Under the pieces are notes generated by a model that was not told where the DNA came from, did no database searches, and worked only from the letters and a program-made list of their open reading frames with translations. 64,000 nucleotides of DNA from Flammulina velutipes (lineage: Eukaryota > Basidiomycota > Agaricomycetes > Agaricales > Physalacriaceae). The position numbers were made by a program, and so were the translations under genes. Numbering within the stretch: the stretch's first letter is position 1; the number at the start of each line of letters is the position of its first letter. This document shows, in pieces, positions 36,127 to 45,062 of this stretch. The stretch is taken from positions 1,612,001 through 1,676,000 of the forward strand of contig JAALGH010000011.1 of the NCBI GenBank assembly GCA_011800155.1. The letters run 5' to 3'.

Positions 36127-36679
36127 TCATGCGTTGATGATAGCCCAAATGGCTACCGCGGGAACGAGAGCAAGGAGAATGAACGCGACCAAAGCGACCA
36201 GGCAGCGTCTCGCCCGCTTCATCTCTGCTCGTCGGATCCTATCAATGACAGCCTGCTTCTCAGCATCGGTCTTGTCAGGCAGCCATTCACCCGCCACGTC
36301 CGACAAAGGTGGGGCGCGTAGAGGCGAAAACAGGATGATGGCACCCATGATCCAGAATGGAGGGAATACTATGAGGAATGTCAGAGATCGTGCACGTGTG
36401 AACGAAAGGAGAAAGGGACATACGAAATCCAAATTTGAAGAGGTACATGGCGAGCGTTACAGGCTCATCCTTGAGTGAATACGAGGGAGGAGGCATTGCC
36501 TCGGACTCCAAGTAGGCTGGGGGGAATTCCGCTGAGACGCGCCTATCGTGGCGGCTGGGCGAGGGCGCAAAAAAGGTGTAGCCGGATGTGGAGAATGGAT
36601 CATCGCATGTAGCCGGTGAGCTATGTGTGGCGTAGGCAGGAGCAGGTGGAGCCGTGATGTAGGAAGTCGAAGCATTCAT
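36127..36679 (-). CDS. Small two-TM protein with PPxY motifs, copy 2
   Basis: Nearly identical to copy 3 at 39674, and close to copy 1. Start MNASTSYITAPPAPAYATHS; PPAY and PPPSY motifs present; one intron after the codons for LFKFGF; second exon VFPPFWIMGAIILFSPLR, EWLPDKTDAEKQAVIDRIRR and a closing hydrophobic segment AVAIWAIINA. One change is AEMKRARRC in place of the family's AEMKWARRC. Divergent from LRR copy B across a 680 bp region with CArG and TATA boxes. Function as argued for copy 1. Confidence 0.8.
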
Positions 36680-36768
36680 GTTGAGGAATAAGTTGGAACT
36701 GGTTGGTATGTTGCGACTAGGTGGATAATCTGCTAGAGATGGAAGAAACGGGCAGCATCATGTCCAGG

Positions 36769-36775
36769 TTATATA
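36769..36775 (-). promoter_or_regulatory. TATA box of 2-TM gene 2
   Basis: Minus-strand TATATAA in CGGTATATAACCTGGACATG, ~90 bp before the ATG at 36679. Confidence 0.65.
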
Positions 36776-36821
36776 CCGACCTGCAATTCCGAAAGCAATT
36801 CAGGCATTGAGAAAGAAATTT

Positions 36822-36831
36822 CCATATATGG
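36822..36831. promoter_or_regulatory. CArG box CCATATATGG
   Basis: Same palindrome and same 46 bp gap to the TATA box as at copy 1. It lies in the divergent promoter of 2-TM gene 2 and LRR copy B. Confidence 0.55.
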
Positions 36832-37359
36832 TGAAAAATTCGTCAGACCAAATAGTGGTCAACTATCATCTAAGAGAACCTGGCAACGCGAGCATCCATT
36901 ACGCGAAGCAATTGAAGGTGAATGGATTGAAAGGGGAAGTATTCAAGCAGGAGGTTGGGATTGGATTAGAGCACAGATAGCTTGTATGCAACGTACGACT
37001 CAAGGGATCCGTAGTGATGGTTGGGAACGAGAAGGATTCGGAGGAAGCCGAAATATTTTTGACTCTCTTCCATGACATTCACGTTGTTTCGTCTATGGCG
37101 CAACATTGAACGAGTTCGCGTTCGATGACTTTCAGCGCAGGTAGCCTTTCATATCTGTCTCTCTCGCACCGGTCGTAGGCTCGCTGTATTTCAATACCTA
37201 TTCTTGGCCGACGCGTTTGTGCACAGGAAAAATGATGAGCTTGCGGGCATAAATATGTCGGTCTCCGTCTCCTGTTGCTTCCTGGGCACTCTTGACTCCT
37301 TCCATGTTGACCATGGTAAGCTCGCTTCTAACACATCCTTACACACTCTTATCTTCCAG

Positions 37360-38830
37360 ATGCACCCTTGGCGAGCCCCAATCCACGCTCTCCCCATCGA
37401 AATCCGACAAATAATCCTTGATGAGGTCTTAAACATCGATAAACGCTTAATACACGACGTGATCGATGAACATAGGGACGAAGGTGGACCCATGGATCGC
37501 ACGATACTTCATGGAAAATGCGCAAAACTACTTTCGCATATGTTCAGCATGCTACAGCTGTGGCCGGACCTCAGCCGCGACATCGTTCGGCATTTGTATC
37601 CCAAAATCATTATCAGCGATGAGCACGACGGTCGATGCGAGGAAGTCATCGACTCATATACGATGCTCATCGAAAACTTCCCCGCAATACTGGATACCGA
37701 AGACATCCTACCGGATTCGTCGCCCAATCAGCGGAAAGGGACAGCCCGTACCTGCTCACCGCGTTCCTTTCCCAATTCACCAACATACAATCACTGGAGT
37801 ACTTATTCTTTGACTTTCGCGCCATAGCGGAATGCAGGCCATTCTTCCCTTTCCTCCGATATTACACCCAACACCTCTCAACGGCAAAGTTAACGGATTG
37901 CAATCTGACCGTGTCGCAGTTTTTCAGTTTCTTGAAGACGGTCGGCACTGAACTGGAGTTCCTGCATCTTACCCGCCTCACGTTCGAGGATTTCAGAGCT
38001 ATCTTGGACATCCCCTGGGAGCAGACGATACCCATGATCGGAGGGGAGCCGGTCATCATTTTTGATTTTGACAAACTCAGCGAGTTCCCATCGTACGGCG
38101 AACCCCTTCGCGTCAAATGTCTACAACTGGGCGCGAATGAGCCTGATGACTTTGTCCTGATGGATATGCTGGCGAGCCCGCGAGTGTTCCCAGCCTTGGA
38201 TATCCAGGAGCTCGTCTTCAATAGTTGTTTCGGTATCCGCCCCGACCATGGGCAAAGGATCAACAAGCTCTTGGAACGTTCGAAATCTACTCTGCGCACA
38301 CTGTCTTTGAAGGGAGATGTGTTCGTTGACTATGGTGCGCAGTCGCATTTCCTCCTTATTGTGTCTCTCTCAACTTCACTGTAGCTTCTCCTCACGCCCC
38401 GCCGCTTCAAATCAAGGATCTCGACTGCTTGAATCTCCAGTCGGACGTCATTCAAGGTAAGTATGGTAGTGCGACCGAGTGGGTGGCTGCTGCTATCGCT
38501 GCACTCCCGCCACATTCCGATCTGGAACGTGTTCACTTCGAGTTTCGTTTCCCAGAAGCTGAACTCACCTTGGCATTACCTGAGAAGTCGGAGAACTGCG
38601 ATAGGACATGGGTAGTGTTGGATCGCGCGTTGACGGCTTCTACGTTGTTCTTGAAGAAGATAACCGTCGACGTCGTAGTGGTCGTCCCAGACGATATAGA
38701 AGGTGAGGCTGCTGCGGTTCTCGAAGTTGAAGAGAATGAGCAAACAAGACTGAGGGACTGGATCCTTGACGTTTGCCTCCCCTCCGTGAAGAAGAGATAT
38801 TTTTCTCTGGTTCCTAAGGTATCACATTAA
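37360..38830 (+). pseudogene. LRR-like/F-box-type gene, family 2 copy B, frameshifted
   Basis: Paralogue of 7973-9451. The start ATG at 37360 follows an acceptor (TTCCAG|ATG), as in copy A, and gives MHPWRAPIHALPIEIRQII. Frame 1 runs to ~37712 (PAILDTEDILPD), then a net 4-nt loss relative to copy A breaks it. The correct continuation (AQSAERDSPYLLTAFLSQF) is in another frame from ~37725. The second exon begins after an acceptor at ~38385 (ASPHAPPLQIKD) and ends CLPSVKKRYFSLVPKVSH. No splice pair repairs the break. Apart from this site the gene is well kept, so it is either a young pseudogene or a sequencing or assembly error. Divergent from 2-TM gene 2. Confidence 0.72.
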
Positions 38831-39673
38831 GTTATGGCCTAGGTAAGTCGCTGTCTGCCACATCCATTCATTTGAGCTAAGCTTTGGCCAGGATCTCAAT
38901 GCTATCGGTACAATAGAAATCTAACATAATCAATTCAAATCCATCACATCGACGAATTGGACATCTCATATCTCTCTATTCGATGAACTGACTTCTCTCC
39001 AGCCGTTATCCTGAAAGTGGACTGAGCGTGTTTTTCTAGTCCATCTACTCTTGACTTACTCATATATTTGGAGCTTTCCGACCTCGTGGTCTCTGTCAGC
39101 GAGACCATACTCTCCATCCTACGCGGGAGTCCCTAGCCAGATGAACTCCACCTGATCGGTGTGCCCTCTTTGAAGGAGGGTGATAGTCTTCCACGGCATG
39201 ACAGAGATAGCTTCGGCAGAGGAAAAGTCGTGCTCGAGCCACAAGCTAAGTAGTCCCAAATCTAAAGGAGCTGTCCCGGTTTCGATGACTCCTAAGTTTA
39301 CGCCTCCTACCATTATGTCTCGTCGATATCGTATAGTAACCCATATTGGATTCTGGTCTGCTTGCACGTTTGCGGTAGTGGAGAGCGGGGTTCTGTGGGT
39401 GTGTGCAGCAACCCGGAATTCTTCCTTTAAATCGTTAGGCTGCAGTATAAATTAATTGAGAGTCGCTTTTACTGCGCTTCCTACTCGCTATTTTAAAGGT
39501 TACGACTGAGGTTTCCCAGTGTCTGATTCAAGAATAGCAAAATGTGCTTGACTCGGCATAAAATATCGTAATAAGTGTTAAGGATAAATACAGTGTAAGA
39601 CGGCTATCGATACAGTATGGGCGTAATGCAGATGGAAGGAATGTGTACAATGAGCGATGCGCGAGTGTCCATG
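38831..39673. other. Convergent intergenic, LRR copy B and 2-TM gene 3
   Basis: About 840 bp. The right end is the 2-TM 3' UTR and the beginning of direct repeat unit 2. Short antisense frames at 39119-39455 have no family motif. Confidence 0.5.
39583..39592 (-). promoter_or_regulatory. Conserved 3' UTR word TGTATTTATC (copy 3)
   Basis: 82 bp beyond the stop of 2-TM gene 3, followed by CTTAACAC. Confidence 0.55.
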
Positions 39674-40226
39674 TCATGCGTTGGTGATAGCCCAGATGGC
39701 TACTGCGGGAACGAGAGCAAGAAGAATGAACGCGACTAAAGCGACCAGGCAGCGTCTCGCCCACTTCATCTCTGCTCGTCGGATCCTATCGATGACAACC
39801 TGCTTCTCAGCATCGGTCTTGTCAGGCAGCCATTCACCCGTCACCTCCGACAAGGGTGGGGCGCGTAGAGGCGAAAATAGGATGATGGCACCCATGATCC
39901 AGAATAGTGGGAATACTATGAGGAATGTCAGAGATCGTGCACGTGTGAACGAAAGGAGAAAGGGACATACGAAATCCAAATTTGAAGAGGTACATGGCGA
40001 GCGTTACAGGCTCATCCTTGAGTGAATACGAGGGAGGAGGCATTGCCTCGGACTCCAAGTAGGCTGGGGGGAATTCCGCTGAGACGCGCCTATCGTGGCG
40101 GCTGGGCGAGGGCGCAAAAAAGGTGTAGCCGGATGTGGAGAATGGATCATCGCATGTAGCCCGTGAGCTATGTGTGGCGTAGGCAGGAGCAGGTGGAGCC
40201 GTGATGTAGGAAGTCGAAGCATTCAT
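39674..40226 (-). CDS. Small two-TM protein with PPxY motifs, copy 3
   Basis: Nearly identical to copy 2 in its first exon (single change SRAT for SPAT) and with few changes in exon 2 (VFPLFWIMGAIILF, LSEVTGEWLPDKTDAEKQVV, AEMKWARRC, end AIWAITNA). PPAY and PPPSY retained. It is divergent from F-box family 3 copy A at 40827, whereas copy 2 is divergent from an LRR gene: the same 2-TM cassette is thus paired with a different partner. Confidence 0.8.
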
Positions 40227-40315
40227 GTTGAGGAATAAGTTGGAACTGGTTGGTATGTTGCGACTAGGTGGGTAATCTGCTGGAGATGGAAGAAACGGGC
40301 AGCATCATGTCCAGG

Positions 40316-40322
40316 TTATATA
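40316..40322 (-). promoter_or_regulatory. TATA box of 2-TM gene 3
   Basis: TATATAA on the minus strand in the shared core block, ~90 bp before the ATG at 40226. Confidence 0.65.
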
Positions 40323-40368
40323 CCGACCTGCAATTCCGAAAGCAATTGAGGCATTGAGAAAGAAATTC

Positions 40369-40378
40369 CCATATATGG
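40369..40378. promoter_or_regulatory. CArG box CCATATATGG
   Basis: Third copy of the palindrome, again 46 bp beyond the TATA box. Confidence 0.55.
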
Positions 40379-40826
40379 TGAAAAATTTGTCAGACCAAAT
40401 AGTGGTCAACTCGGAACCTGGCAACGCGAGCAACCAATATGCGAAACAATTGAAGAGAAATGAATTGGGAGGAGAAGCATTCAAAGCAAAAGGATTAGAG
40501 GCATAGTCAGCCTAATGCAACGCACGAGTGAAGACAGGTAGAGATCGCTGCAGTGATGGTTGAGAACTAGAGGCGTTCGGAGGTAGCCGAATCTCCTTGA
40601 CACTCTTCCATGACATGGCTCAATCTTTTCCTACCGTTTCATCATGAAAATCCTCCTGTAGCCTCCAGGTAGCCTTCAAACTGTTGGCAGTTCGGCCTAC
40701 GGTATATAAGTAATCAACGATGTGAAACACTCAGCGAACGGCCCTTGGTAGAGAGCATCCACGTAGACTGGTGAGTAGTGCGCGTGCGATGTCTTCCTTC
40801 ATGCTGACGTCGAAATAGTAAGGATT

Positions 40827-41810
40827 ATGTCTCTTTTGACCTATCCCGACGCGATCCATCTCGTCCCCGACGATATTCTCTATGAAATTCTTCTCCAGTG
40901 TTGTCCCGACCCGTTGGACCTTTCTAGCAACGCCTGCTTTAGTTTGGATATCAGCAAGCCACCATGGAGCATTTCCCAAGTCAGCCAGCGGTGGCGGGAC
41001 ATCCTACTTCACACTTCACGAGCTTGGTCCATGGTATACCTGAACTTCTCCCAATACACGTCCAAGCAAACAGGTGGAGAACTCCTCGCGCTGCAACTAT
41101 CCAGAGCGCGCCAGTATCCCTTGACGCTCCGACTCTACGTGAACACTTATAACGCGGATGCTTTGTCCCCTTGCCATCCATTCCTCCGAGTCCTCACCCC
41201 AGATGTCTTGAGGCGTACCTCCCATCTACGATTTAACCACCTTCCCCCATACCTTCGCGTCAGAGACGCGTTCCCTGCCCTGACCTCCCTCCATGTACTC
41301 TCCGGAGGCGTCACTCGCGTACCCCCCGATGTGTTCGGCGCTCTTCCCGCGCTTGTTTCACTCACCACCGACGACCCCAGGTGGACGGTTCCCAGTCCAG
41401 CCAACATTCGATCGTACAATGTAATGTGCACTGACCCATCTGACATCCGTGCTGCTCTCCATGGAATGCGAAATCTATCCAACTTGGAATTGCAGTTCAA
41501 GTCGGGGGTTGATATGGCTCCATGCCATACGGCGGGTGACTCAACCATCGATCTTCCGCACCTCGAAACCCTAATCATCAACGACTGGATTGGAGTCGGA
41601 GCAGCAAAGACACTTCTTTCATTAATCCATGCGCCTCGTCTCCAAATACTCAATGTGGCTTTTGGACCATATTGTCGCGTTGATTTACCCGGGGAGGACA
41701 CGATGAGGGCTGCGCAATTGTGCGTTACCAGTTCAGACAATCCGAAATGGTCTGTATACATCCACGTTGTCTGTTATCTCATTGACCATTTAACAGGTGT
41801 TAATTACTGA
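40827..41810 (+). CDS. F-box-like protein, family 3 copy A, altered C-terminus
   Basis: Probable SCF substrate receptor, 327 residues, no intron evident. F-box segment: HLVPDDILYEILLQCCPDP and SISQVSQRWRDILLHTSRAW. Then LLALQLSRARQYPLTL, PPDVFGALPALVSL and VGAAKTLLSLIHAPRLQILN, colinear with the paralogue at 54603. After GEDTMRAAQL the sequence departs from the paralogue and stops early (VNY), so the last ~45 residues of the family end are replaced or lost. It may still fold, as irregular repeats tolerate truncation. Confidence 0.7.
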   Translation: MSLLTYPDAIHLVPDDILYEILLQCCPDPLDLSSNACFSLDISKPPWSISQVSQRWRDILLHTSRAWSMVYLNFSQYTSKQTGGELLALQLSRARQYPLTLRLYVNTYNADALSPCHPFLRVLTPDVLRRTSHLRFNHLPPYLRVRDAFPALTSLHVLSGGVTRVPPDVFGALPALVSLTTDDPRWTVPSPANIRSYNVMCTDPSDIRAALHGMRNLSNLELQFKSGVDMAPCHTAGDSTIDLPHLETLIINDWIGVGAAKTLLSLIHAPRLQILNVAFGPYCRVDLPGEDTMRAAQLCVTSSDNPKWSVYIHVVCYLIDHLTGVNY

Positions 41811-42465
41811 GATCGCTTGACACGATAGACCGACTACATATATCCCGATTAATATGTTTACTCTAACGAGAGCGGTAATAATGGACAACGTGAGGGCAGG
41901 CGTAGGACGATATGATTTTTCTTACTACGGTAGCCGAGGCTGACTCTAACTTGAGTTAATGTTGGGTGGGTTTTCGATACTTTGCGGGAAAGGCTAGTAC
42001 AGTTTATTAAAACTGCACTTGTATATATCCTATCCCACATTTATAATATCCTTTGAACGCTCACGCGCTTACAGACGAAGCTTCAAGCTTCAAGTTAGTT
42101 AGTCGATTTGAAACTTCACGCCCACGTGATTCATGACACTTGGATCGTTGCCTTTTTGGAATTTGGGTTCTTCGTGGTAGAGAGAATAGTGTATAGATAG
42201 ACATGTTGATGCGCGATCGTATGCTCCAAATAGGATACTAAACTTGAGGCTCGACGAGTTGCGCCACTCGAAAAAGGATTTGTTCAGGGCACATGCTTCG
42301 CAGCCTCGAGAATAATAAGACGTGTCTTTATTTAATATACAACGTATCGTGATGGCATGTCAGGGATAAATACAGTAGGCTGTAGATACAATTTATGGAC
42401 ACAAATGAATGTGTACATTACAACGTGAAGTGTGCTTTTGATGAACGATACATGGAGAGTTCGTA
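41811..42465. other. Convergent intergenic
   Basis: About 650 bp between F-box family 3 copy A and 2-TM gene 4. It holds the 3' word of gene 4 at 42365-42374. Nothing else recognised. Confidence 0.5.
42365..42374 (-). promoter_or_regulatory. Conserved 3' UTR word TGTATTTATC (copy 4)
   Basis: 92 bp beyond the stop of 2-TM gene 4, followed by CCTGAC. Confidence 0.55.
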
Positions 42466-42943
42466 TTATGCCTTGGTGGCGGCCAAGACTGCTATAGCGG
42501 AACCTAGAGCAAGGATAATGAAGACGGGCAAAATAAGGAGGCACCGATTCCACCACTTCGACTCTGTCCGCCTGATTCTTTTGATGATATCGACGTCCCC
42601 GATCCAGGATGGGGGAAATACTGTGACGAATGTCAGAAATTACGTCGATGTGAATTGAAGAAGCAAAGGACATACCAGGTCTGCAGCTGTAGATGAACCT
42701 GACGAGTGTCACAACCATCTCCTTAAGCGAATAAGAGGGAGAAGGCATCGCCTCGAACTCCGTATATGGGGGTAGGACTTCCGCGGGTACGATGATAGAG
42801 GTCCTGTCGTGGCGACTGTACGAGCTGGCGAAGAAAGTGTAGCCAAACGCGGCGAATGGGTCATCCAAGATGGCGCGGGAGTCATGCGTGGAGTACGTAG
42901 GAGGAGGCGGAGGAAGCGGAATGGCAAACATCGAGGTGTTCAT
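42466..42943 (-). CDS. Two-TM family protein, copy 4, first TM deleted
   Basis: Divergent paralogue with start MNTSMFAIPLPPPPPTYSTH, then GYTFFASSYSRHDR. The PY motifs are altered (LPPYTEFEAMPSPSYSLKEM has no PPxY). The intron is conserved (..IYSCRP|VFPPSWI). Exon 2 goes straight from SWIGDVDI to IKRIRRTESKWWNRC and the last hydrophobic segment (LLILPVFIILALGSAIAVLA), ending TKA. Compared with its paralogues, the first membrane segment and the EWLPDKTDAEKQ loop are removed in frame. The protein would have a single membrane segment. It may be decaying or altered in function. Confidence 0.68.
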
Positions 42944-43048
42944 GTCGTAGAATGAGTGGGATGAGAAGACCGAATGAATGGCTCTGCTGGTTGGGCTGAA
43001 GGAAGATCGACTCCCTTGGCTGAAGAAACGACCAACATCATGGCCAGG

Positions 43049-43055
43049 TTATATA
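43049..43055 (-). promoter_or_regulatory. TATA box of 2-TM gene 4
   Basis: TATATAA on the minus strand in the block CGGTATATAACCTGGCCATG, ~105 bp before the ATG. No CArG box is found upstream. Confidence 0.6.
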
Positions 43056-43959
43056 CCGGGCTGGGATTTGGAAAGCAAATAACAGGGATGCTGCATTATT
43101 TGGCTGTGGTCGTCCGGTTCGATCGCTAAGAAGAATACACTATACCGTATTTCATAGAAGGAATGTCGAACTGATAGGGAAATGAGTACTAAGTAGGAGA
43201 ACAATGGACAGAGCATTGCGCGGTGATGCGCCAGTACAATAAGAAATGCTTACCAGTTGCCAGATTACTGTTACTGATTAGACAATTTGTTGTTTGGTAT
43301 TGGTACGGGTGTACAACGTCTGAAAGTGCCGCTGATGTTCGTTCTGAAGAAGAATGATGCGCCACCTAGGGTGGCATTCCTCTCTGAACCAAGGGCTATT
43401 TCCTGCCGTGTACCAGACGGTTATTACGATTAATGATACCTCCTTGCAGACTGTATAAGCCAAGATGCAGACTGTATCGAACAAGATACAGTCGGGTATT
43501 CGTTCGCAAGCTGAAATCTGCATTTTTTGGCCAGAGAAGCTACTCACCGTTCTCTTCCATCAGAATCGTTAGCTCTTTCTTCAACCTTATTGTCCCTATC
43601 TGTCGTCTGAGGCCTTTGTACTTAAGCCTAGTTAAGCGATCGATGGCAGGCTGCATTGAACTTTGACAGTGCCACCGATCACTTAGAAGATCCTCGGAAA
43701 TTCCCGAACCACTTTGACTTTCCTCCGTGACATTGCTTAGCGCTTGGCGCTCAACGGACGCTCAACATTCGTATCGTCTCCTCTCATTGTGTCTGTAAAC
43801 ACTCATTCATATTCCACAAGCATTTGAAGAACCGGGACTGTATGATCAACATCGTGAAGCATACATACACTGAACACTGGTCACCCGAAGCCCCTTGGTG
43901 TGGAATGCACCCGTACTGTCTTTATTTACGCCAGCACTATATCAGAAATAATGTGATTT

Positions 43960-44300
43960 TATCGAGTTATTCTGATGTGAATCATCTCGTCCCCGATATC
44001 ATCCAAGAATCTCAGTTCTGTCTAAGTTGTCCCGATCCCATGCCAGTGGACCCTTCACATGATTCCTTGCGAACAACTGAACCATGGCCATCGACTCGGC
44101 TTCGACGGTAATCTGTGGGGACACTTCTTACATTGCTCTAGGTCCCTCTGCGCAGAGCACGAGCTGCTTCAGTTTAGTGCCACACGCGCCGAGAGACATC
44201 CGATCCTAGGTCATGCAGCAAGGTTTATTGTCTTATGTTTTCTGAAACAAACCTAAAGACACTACCATGGCTAACTCGGATCTAGCTTCTAAACCCGATT
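43960..44300 (+). pseudogene. F-box family 3 relic in arm A
   Basis: Fragments of the 40827 gene can be followed: SSYSDVNHLVPDIIQE (like TYPDAIHLVPDDILYE), a decayed CCPDP segment, and ELLQFSATRAERHPIL (like LLALQLSRARQYPLTL). Frames are broken and no start or stop makes a product. Divergent from 2-TM gene 4, matching the usual pairing. Confidence 0.6.
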
Positions 44301-45062
44301 TTAGGTCATCACTACTCTACAACAATGACATGGAGGGAAGGTAGTCTTGTCGGACTTGGACGACGTGATCTTTCCCGGTCCTGTGGCTGACCTTTTCTGT
44401 GGTGTCATCTCTACGTTTGACACTCCAGAGACTGTTCAACGCACATGCTTTTGTCAGAGGCTTGGTGAGGAATGCCGACGGAGTTCACTATTTTACAAGA
44501 GGGCCGCTCGTTTCATCCAAATAGCACGTGTATCTCACACAGTAGTACATGGTACCACCATCCACCGTCCCTCACGGCCCCGACGGGTCAAAGGTCAAAC
44601 GTTTAAGGCTCAAGCGCACACTCATGGACGAAGCTACCAGTTCGCGAAGATTTGGAACTTGACCCCGTCGATATGTTTGTCATAAAGTTGAATTCAAAAA
44701 CACGCGCATGGAATACAAAGGATGCTCATATTATCCAGGGAATCAGTTATACCAACCAAGAGACTCCTCCTATCAAGCTACATACGTACTCTTTCGAGAT
44801 TTTTCCTGTCGAGTCTTGCATCGCGTCGGATGCAGTCACATCACATGACTGTTATGCGTCGTGTCTACAGTGGCGATGGGTAGACTACAACCTGTGGCGA
44901 CAGCGACTCTGAGTGAATAAAAATGGATAATACAGTGTAATAACAAGAGTGTTCACGGTAGATATGGTAGTAGGGTATCAAAACAACGTTTGTACGAGGT
45001 ACAAAACACAGACATAAGAAGTATCGTCGTAAAGAGTCTTCAAGAAGAGCGACTGGACACGC
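44301..45062. other. Remainder of arm A and CSC1 3' region
   Basis: The repeat continues to ~44720 without coding potential. The last ~340 bp is the 3' flank of the channel gene. Confidence 0.5.

Larger units (their letters stand above)
35970..37085 (+). repeat. Direct repeat unit 1 (2-TM gene 2 and flanks)
   Basis: Nearly identical over the gene, leader and promoter to ~39540-40620, same orientation, ~3.5 kb apart. Divergence rises at both ends. It carries the whole 2-TM gene 2. The LRR copy B lies between the two units. Confidence 0.8.
39540..40620 (+). repeat. Direct repeat unit 2 (2-TM gene 3 and flanks)
   Basis: Second member of the recent direct duplication (see 35970-37085). Downstream of it the sequence changes to the promoter of a different F-box gene. 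Confidence 0.8.
40227..40826. promoter_or_regulatory. Divergent promoter, 2-TM gene 3 and F-box family 3 copy A
   Basis: 600 bp. TATA and CArG boxes on the 2-TM side; a TATATAA at 40703-40709 serves the F-box gene (ATG 40827). Confidence 0.55.
42466..44720 (+). repeat. Inverted repeat arm A (2-TM gene 4 plus F-box relic)
   Basis: The reverse complement of 59390-61632 follows this arm throughout in the same order: gene, TATA block, TTACCAGTTGCCAGATTACT, the F-box relic, GAAACAAACCTAAAGACAC and AAATAGCACGTGTATCTCA. It is old, with many substitutions and indels. Confidence 0.75.

Noticed and set aside
36134..36478. Antisense frame repeated at 10348-10716 and 39657-40025
   Set aside because: It looks conserved only because the 2-TM genes themselves are recent duplicates; it runs against their coding strand.
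39119..39455. Overlapping frames on both strands
   Set aside because: Hydrophobic segment FWSACTFAVVESGVLWVCA is suggestive of a TM relic, but no gene structure could be built.
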